From: Gnetum montanum
Taxonomy: Eukaryota; Streptophyta; Gnetopsida; Gnetales; Gnetaceae
Reading direction: 5' to 3'
Assembly (NCBI GenBank): GCA_015680685.1
Contig: MNCI01035040.1
Span: forward strand, 333,853 to 397,852
Length of the DNA stretch: 64,000 bases
In this document: piece by piece, positions 57,960 to 64,000 of the stretch
Position numbering within the stretch: the stretch's first letter is position 1
Layout: every line of letters starts with the position of its first letter
Position numbers and translations under genes: made by a program
Notes under the pieces: generated by a model
Seen by the model: the letters and a program-made list of their open reading frames with translations, nothing else
Database searches by the model: none
Told to the model about the DNA's origin: nothing

Positions 57960-59050
57960 GTTTGGAAAGAAAATGTATTGCTTAAGCACTAGGGCTAATA
58001 TTAAAATATCTTGTCGAGCTTGTATACATCTCTTTTAGTTTTGGAAATTTTCAATATGGTATTTCCAAGATGCAAAATAGATAAGAATGTGAGATCAAGA
58101 TTAGAAATAGTCAAGAATACTTGAGTTAGTCATGGGAAGATTTTCCTATGATTGAGATGGAGGAATGAGTACCTTTGAAAGACTACACCTTTGTATCACT
58201 ACAAGTATAGGAAAAAGGTTCATATGTGAAGTGAGTTTCACTCTAGGTAGAAAGGTTGGTACAATTTGCATGAAAAAGAATAAGGATTTTCTTCCTTAAC
58301 CTAGGTTATGTAAGAATCATTAAGGCTCAATTAGATATTAAGTTGAGTTCAACATTCATGTTTTATGATGGATTACCCTAACCATTGAACCTTCTTGTCC
58401 ACAATTTTCAGATGGATTTTAAGTTATTCAATATCATGATATTCATTATTCTCTTCACGTTTAAAGGTACTTTCAAACAAGGACATAAGCTCTAAGGAAA
58501 TCACTTCTTTCAAGTTGGGAAGAGTGTAGGAAAATATGTCTTGTTAGTGGATTGAAGATTATTTCTCTCCAAGGGACAAAGGAGTGTGGACATTCTCATG
58601 GGTTCCATGCTATCACAACCATCATGAAAGAATTACATTGGCCCTAATTCCTTTGTGTACTTTGTCACAAGGATTTGTAGATTTATAAAGGAGCTTCAAC
58701 TTTGATGCTTGGGCTACTACCTTTTTCTTTGCGAGTGGGGCTTAGAGCTAGATGCATTAGACTATAAACATATCTTAGCCCATCTAGGAAAATGGTGTTT
58801 CTTATGGTTTTATGTACTTATTGTGATGATGTGTGTATGGGTGTGTCACATTGGTCATGTTGCCTATATGATTTCATGAGGTGTATCCTATATGCTCCTA
58901 ACCCATGAACTAATGTATGCAGTGTCATTATGTTATGTGTGCAAGTTCTTTGAACAATGATATGTACTCCATCTTGGGTCTACTCTCAGACATCTAACTA
59001 GTTTTGGACTCAAGAGTGGTGTTGAACCGCACTTTAGTAAAGTAGTGCCA
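57960..59050 (+). repeat. LTR copy X1 (second LTR family), plus orientation
   Basis: From about 58100 it matches, in reverse complement, the LTR at 59916-60850 (for example GTATCACTACAAGTATAGGA, TTCATATGTGAAGTGAGTTT, ATATGATTTCATGAGGTGTA). Ends AAAGTAGTGCCA at 59050, corresponding to GAGTAGTGTCA of X2. The 5' limit is uncertain; the part before 58100 differs from X2. Confidence 0.6.
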
Positions 59051-59915
59051 TTACACCTAGAAGCATCAATTGAACCACAATTCATACTATAGTTCCATAC
59101 TTAATACATGGAATCATGAGTAATAAAAACCATGTGATGATGAGTTATGAATGAGTACTTTATATAATCAAATAACTTTGAAGTAACATGTTGTATCATC
59201 CTAAAAAGAATCCAAAGGATGGATAACAATGAATGAGGTCAAAAGCTTGATTGAGAATGAATCAGATTCTAAATAGTATCTAATCATGATTGATGATACA
59301 AAAGATCAAAAGCATCTTCTCATGTAATCACTTTTTCATGAGGTATTTTTTCATAGGTAAATTCAGTATAATAACTCTTTACTGAATGTAAAGAATTCAT
59401 GCTAATTAGAGTTTATAACATTAATGTAACCAACTCTTAGAGCATGAGAAGCCTCCCTTGGATCCTTAGAGATATAAAAAGTAAAATTTGAATATTGGAA
59501 GGCCTAAATACATAAATAATTATAAGTAACATTTGTAATAGACATTATTTCTCAAACATGACTAGAGAATACTAAATTATCAATAATTGTGTAAAGGTAA
59601 CAAGAGAGAATATCATATTATCAACACTGATGAATAAAGTAAGTAGAATTATAAGGAATAATGTTAAAGTGTTAAGGTAATGTTAACAATGTTAACCATT
59701 ATAATTCTATTTGTAGGTCTTGAGACATTAGTCTATTCTAGTGCACTAGTACAACAAAGATGCAAAACATCGAAGTGGTAGTGTTGGAAAATAAAATAGT
59801 TAACATAGCAGGTCATACACGTTCTTATTCAGACATGGATCCTAATTCCTTATTAATCCATGTTGCATCTTCATCCAATGGTTTAGGTTACAGCCTTGAG
59901 TCTAAAGTAATTGTT
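59051..59915. other. Spacer between inverted LTR copies X1 and X2
   Basis: 865 bp of AT-rich DNA without a recognisable domain, separating two oppositely oriented LTRs of one family. Confidence 0.5.
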
Positions 59916-61226
59916 TGACACTACTCTATTAAAACACCATTCAATACTATCCTTGAGTTCAAAATTAGCCAAAGAACCTAGAGGAGATCCAAGATGGACT
60001 ATGCCTTAAAATTTATAGCACCTACATGCATAACATAAGTGCATGTCACTTATTAGTCCATGAGTTAGGAGCATATCAAGTATGTCACATGAAATCATAT
60101 AAGCAACATGACAAACACAACACACACAAGTATGACCACAATAAGCATATGCAACTACAAGAGACTCCATTTTCCTAAAAGAGCTAAGACACATTCCTAC
60201 TCTAACATATATAATTCTAAGCCATGTTTTCAAAGAGAAGGGAGGTGGCCCAAGCTTCAAAGCTGAAGCTCCTCTACAAGCATACATATCCTTGTGATGA
60301 AGTACACAAAGGGATCAAGGCCAATGTAATTCTTTAATAATTGTTGTAATAGCATCAAACTTGTGAGAATTTCCACATTACTCAAACCCCCATTCTAGAG
60401 GGAAACAACCTTTGATCCACTAACAAGATATATTTTTCTAAATTCTCCTCCACTTGATAAAAGGAATGTTTTTAAAGCTTAAGTCCTTTTTCATATGCAT
60501 CTTCAAACATGAAAAACATACTGAATATTAAGGGTATTAAATAACTTATAACCCATTTGATAATTATGGATAAGAAAATTCAATGACTTGGATAATCCAC
60601 CATAAAGCACAAATGTTAAACTTGATTTAATAGTTAACTAAGGCTTAGAGATGCTCACACAACCTAGGTTAAGAAAAAAAAAGTCTTTCCCTTTTTCATG
60701 CAAACTATACTAGCCTTTCACTTGGAGTGAGACTTACTTCACATATGAACATTTTCCTACACTTGTAGTGATACAGAGATGTAGTCTTCTAGAGGCACTT
60801 ATTCCTCTATCTTAATCCTCTATTTCCTACTCAAAAATACAGTCCAAATCTTGCACTTCTTACTTAAAAGGAATATTCTCAATTCGATGCTTCCTACTTG
60901 AAGACACAATCACAATCCTGTGCCTCTTACTCAAAGACATAGTTACAACCCTATGCTTCCTACTTAAAGATGTAGTCACAATTCTATACTTTATACTCAA
61001 AGAAATAGTTTGAATCCTATGCTTCCTACTCGAAGACACGATCATAATCCTATGCTTCCTACTTGAGGATGTAGTCACAATTCTATGCTTCTTACTTGAA
61101 GACATGGTCAAATACCTATATTTCATGTTCGAACACATAGTCAAAACTTATATCATCTGACTAGAGTTACCATCAAAAACATGTACTTCAAAAAACTCTC
61201 CTTCACCATTCACTCACACGCATGCA
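59916..61226 (-). repeat. LTR copy X2 (3' LTR of a gag-only element)
   Basis: Minus strand begins about 61226 with TGCATGCGTGTGAG, after a purine tract (AGAGGAAAAGAAAAAGAAAG, 61247-61228), and ends TAGTGTCA at 59916. Its last ~430 bp match X3. U3 contains seven 33-bp repeats. Confidence 0.65.
60888..61118 (-). repeat. Seven 33-bp tandem repeats in the X2 U3
   Basis: Units start at 60888, 60921, 60954, 60987, 61020, 61053 and 61086, each like ATGCTTCCTACTTGAAGACA plus 13 bases on the plus strand. Because 33 is divisible by three they create a 94-codon minus-strand frame with an 11-residue repeat (SSSRKHRI...), which I take as fortuitous. Repeats in U3 often act as enhancers; not shown here. 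Confidence 0.85.
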
Positions 61227-61399
61227 TTCTTTCTTTTTCTTTTCCTCTTTGCTCAAAATCAATTCATAAAGGAAACGGTTGTACTAGGTTGAGTACATCT
61301 TGGTTCTCTTGGCAATCATTTTCCTATTTGAATACTAGATATCCCACCTTTGCTAGAAGAAGTTCAAAAGTCTCTTATCTTTCTCTTTATCATCCCTAT

Positions 61400-62863
61400 T
61401 AGAGATCATTAACTAATTATGAGATTGATGCACAATTGCATTCAACATACAATTCTCATCTAGTCTATTACCACCACTTTTAACTTGAAGATTTAAAGAG
61501 CATTTTTTAGCACAATTCCCTCCACCATAGATGTAGCATTTTAAGCCTAGATGCCTAGGAGAATATTGAGAGAACCCTTCAAAATATGATCGTTTGTTTT
61601 ATCACTCTTGGAAAACTGAATGTTTTTCATGCTTCTTGAATGAGTTTTGTTTATCTGAAGCTAGATCAACATAAGAGCCTTTGGATCTACCAGAATTCAC
61701 CTATACATCCCCTCTCCAAGATTTATTACTCTCTTTCTTGCTCTCAAGAAATTGCTTCACTGCACTCTTATCCTTATTTTCCACTTGTAATCAATAAAAT
61801 TACTAGCAACTTGGATGGTCTTTATGAATCCTATAAATTTGTAAGCTATCCAAGGTTTGAGGGCATTGAGAAATAGTATGTACTTGTTATCCTCATCAAT
61901 TTTTGAGATTTATATGATGATATTTTGGTATTCCCAAATATACTCCTCCATATCTCCCATGTGTTGAATCTCCTTTAGCTTTTCCTAGGCTTTGTTAATG
62001 GAAGTGCCTTGGCATTCTTAAATTGGTTCCATGTTCTAATGGGTTTACATATACTAGCCTTTTCTTCTTGAAGAATGCCAAGCCACCAATTTTTTACTAT
62101 TCCACTAGATAATTAGATAGCAATGTGAGCTTGTCTTTTGGTGGTACATTCATACGTTTCTAGGAACTTTTTTTGTTTCAAATAGAAATGCATCTATCAC
62201 AATATCATCCCTTTCACCCTCACAGATTTTTGGTTCCTTTGCTTAAAACTTGAAAATCGATTACCTCAACCCCAATGCTAGTGCCCTTGCTTGCATGGCC
62301 AATTGATCTTTAATAACCCTAATTGCATCATCTAATTTCTTTTCCAAAGCCTCAATCTTATTTTGTTGGCTCTCATACAAAGCTTGTTGAGTTTTTAGCA
62401 ATGATCAGTGCTCTTGATTTTCATTCCAAAACTCTTGGTTAGCCAACTAGAGATCATCAACAACATCCCCAAGTTGCGCCACCCAGTTCCTCATCACAAA
62501 GTTTTGAGTTAGGGCAAGTTTATGTTTTATGATAAAGCCGAACTTTAGAAGGAAAAGATATTCCATTGAATCAACAAGCTCTTAAATCATATGAGCTTTC
62601 TTTGTTGCAGGTAGACTATGCATGATGATGCTATCTATTTGCAATAAATGGATTCACAATTCTTGTATCTTTTCAGGGGATTCATCAACATTCATCTCAT
62701 CAGTCTTCTCAACATTCTCATTTTCATGCACATCCTCATATATATTCACATCATCATGCACCTTCTTATGTACATGACTACCTAGAATGCCATCTCCAAC
62801 TGGTCCATTATGAGGATTGGGATCAAGAGGAGTATTATCAAGATTTCAACCTTTATGTGCCAT
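61400..62863 (-). pseudogene. Gag of X-family element, chromovirus-like
   Basis: ATG at 62863 (GCTACCATGGCACATAAAGG) gives MAHKG then stops. A acidic N-terminal stretch rich in D/E/N/H (DDVNIYEDVHENENVEKTDE) follows, then WWLGILQEEKAS and WNQFKNAKALPL (62095-62000) of the gag capsid domain. A zinc-knuckle relic CYICGGGNCAKKC (61540-61502) lacks the histidine. Nothing of protease or pol follows before the LTR, so the element is gag-only, with frameshifts. Confidence 0.65.
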
Positions 62864-62930
62864 GGTAGCACACAAGTCACGATCACAAATCATGTAACTA
62901 GAATCATTGCTAGCCTTAAACCACAAACCA

Positions 62931-62944
62931 TGGCTCTAATACCA
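62931..62944 (-). other. Primer-binding site of X family (initiator tRNA-Met)
   Basis: Minus strand TGGTATTAGAGCCA, two bases from the LTR end. The plant initiator tRNA-Met site is TGGTATCAGAGC; one C-to-T change. Initiator-Met priming fits chromoviruses or Copia elements. Confidence 0.85.
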
Positions 62945-62946
62945 AG

Positions 62947-63379
62947 TGTAACCATGCTACCCTAGTGAAGCATCATTCAATACCACCCTTGAGTCCAAAA
63001 TTAGCTAGTTGACCTAGAGCAAACCTAACATTGACTATGCTTCAATAGTCACAACACTTGCACACACAACATAAGTAAACGCCATATGTTAGTCAATAGG
63101 TTAGAAGCATATCAAGTATATCATATGAAATCATATAACATGACCAACATGACACACACAAGCATAACTACAATAAGCATATGCAACCACAAGAGACTTC
63201 ATTGTCCTAAAATAGCAAAGATACATTCCTATTCTAATGTATCTAGCCCTAAGCCCTACTTTCAAAGAGAAGGGCAGTGGCCCGAGCATCAAAACCGAAG
63301 CTCATTTGTAAGCCTATATACCATTGGGATGAAGTACACAAGGAAATCAAGGCTAATGTAGTTCTTTAGTGATGGTTGT
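62947..63379 (-). repeat. LTR copy X3 (5' LTR), truncated by insertion H
   Basis: Plus-strand TGTAACCATGCTACC at 62947 is the complement of the LTR end. It matches 59916-60355 (ATTCAATACCACCCTTGAGT, AAGCATATCAAGTATATCAT). The match stops at 63379, where the Athila-like LTR H begins. Confidence 0.75.
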
Positions 63380-64000
63380 TGATGAGATGCGATATGCACA
63401 AGCCGCGATATCACGTACGCGATATCGCAGCTGCCACGATATCGCATCCCCTGCGATATCGCGTATGTGATATCGTGTCCTCCCCTGTGATATCGCGTAT
63501 GCGATATCGCGGTCTGCTGCCAAATCTATAAATAAGAGGCGGCACTCCCCTCATTTCCAATCCTAGGCTAGAAGTAGCGAAGCTCTGGCAGATTGATCAC
63601 CCCAGAGATAGAATATTTTCCATGTGCCCGCAGTAGGAGTCCCCCAAGTAAATGGTTCTTTATTCGAGCAACTTTGTACCTGAACACAAGTTGTGTACGG
63701 CAATAAAGACCAGCTTTGTGGATAAACCTTGTAGTACATGGATAGGTTTATTTAATGTTATTTATTGTTTTCCTAGTAGTATAGCATGAGTATGACTTGG
63801 TTACGAGCATTGACAAATGTGTACGGCTAACCAAGGAATCGGCTACTCATCGTGATTAGATTCTCTCCCCCTTATCTCCTAGAACGTGGGACAAGTACAA
63901 CTTGATTACGAGGATCTACGGATGTGTATGGCTAGTCAAGGAATTAGCTGCTCATCACACTTAGGCTAGTTAGGTGCCTCAGTACGACCGCTTCGAGCAC
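63380..64000 (+). mobile_element. Athila-like LTR H, cut by the window end
   Basis: Starts TGATGAGATGCGATATGC. It has one of the longest palindrome clusters (63389-63513), including GATATCACGTACGCGATATC and GATATCGCGTATGCGATATC, TATA CTATAAATAA at 63526-63535 and AATAAAG near 63703. U5 has two GTACGGCTAACCAAGGAATC-like units (63820, 63926). Preceded by GTTGT, which would be one half of the target duplication. Whether it is a solo LTR or the 5' LTR of an element cannot be seen. Confidence 0.85.

Noticed and set aside
60860-61144. 94-codon repeat protein (11-residue repeat with SSSRKHRI)
   Set aside because: It is produced by a 33-bp tandem repeat inside an LTR; no sign of codon-level constraint.

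Overview
This is nuclear DNA of a plant with a large, retrotransposon-packed genome. The evidence is Ty3/gypsy polyproteins of the plant-specific Athila and Tat lineages, chromovirus-type remnants, tRNA-Asp and initiator-Met primer-binding sites, and 5-bp target duplications. I see no intact host gene, rRNA, tRNA or CRISPR array. All coding regions are broken by frameshifts and by stops that mostly look like CAG-to-TAG or CGA-to-TGA changes. The species cannot be named from the sequence. There are two N gaps (24453-24569 and 46927-47325) and four single Ns.

Layout. 63-3361 (-): a four-exon pseudogene of unknown function with phase-consistent GT-AG introns. 3780-12170: a tandem array of about 185-bp units, split by element A. 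A (5306-10839, TSD CTACC): an Athila-like element reduced to LTRs plus the envelope-like coiled-coil ORF. 12838-16311: Tat-lineage pol (RT, RNase H, second RNase H, integrase), then a probable LTR to about 17890. 17900-20480: AT-rich, nothing coding. 20765-21054 (-): a truncated LTR. D (21727-28726, -, TSD ATAGT): gag-protease only. B (30075-38346, TSD CTAGG): gag plus envelope-like ORF, no pol. 40830-42155 and 57174-57770 (-): two halves of a chromovirus-like element, separated by solo LTR F (42161-43022, TSD CTAGA) and by C (43048-57173). C is a 14-kb Athila-like element that still has gag, protease, RT, RNase H, integrase and envelope-like ORF. It is itself interrupted by an LTR-only insertion G (46645-47480, TSD CCTTC). 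57960-63379: LTRs and a gag of another family, with an inverted LTR pair. H (63380-64000): an Athila-like LTR cut by the window end.

The most interesting signal is a second, internal promoter-like block in the Athila-like family. About 450-480 bp upstream of the envelope-like ORF in A, B and C lies a copy of the U3 motif cluster of that element's own LTR, followed by a TATA box. A and B carry the GATATCGCG/CGCGATATC palindrome cluster in both LTR and internal block. C has a different U3 (GACTAGGCC/CAACTAGGCC repeats) and carries that different motif internally. D has lost both the ORF and the block. This suggests separate transcription of the envelope-like gene under the same control as the LTR, with the two promoters changing together. 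Candidate accessory signals (a splice-acceptor-like site at the ORF start, an internal polypurine tract, conserved spacer boxes) recur in the same positions.
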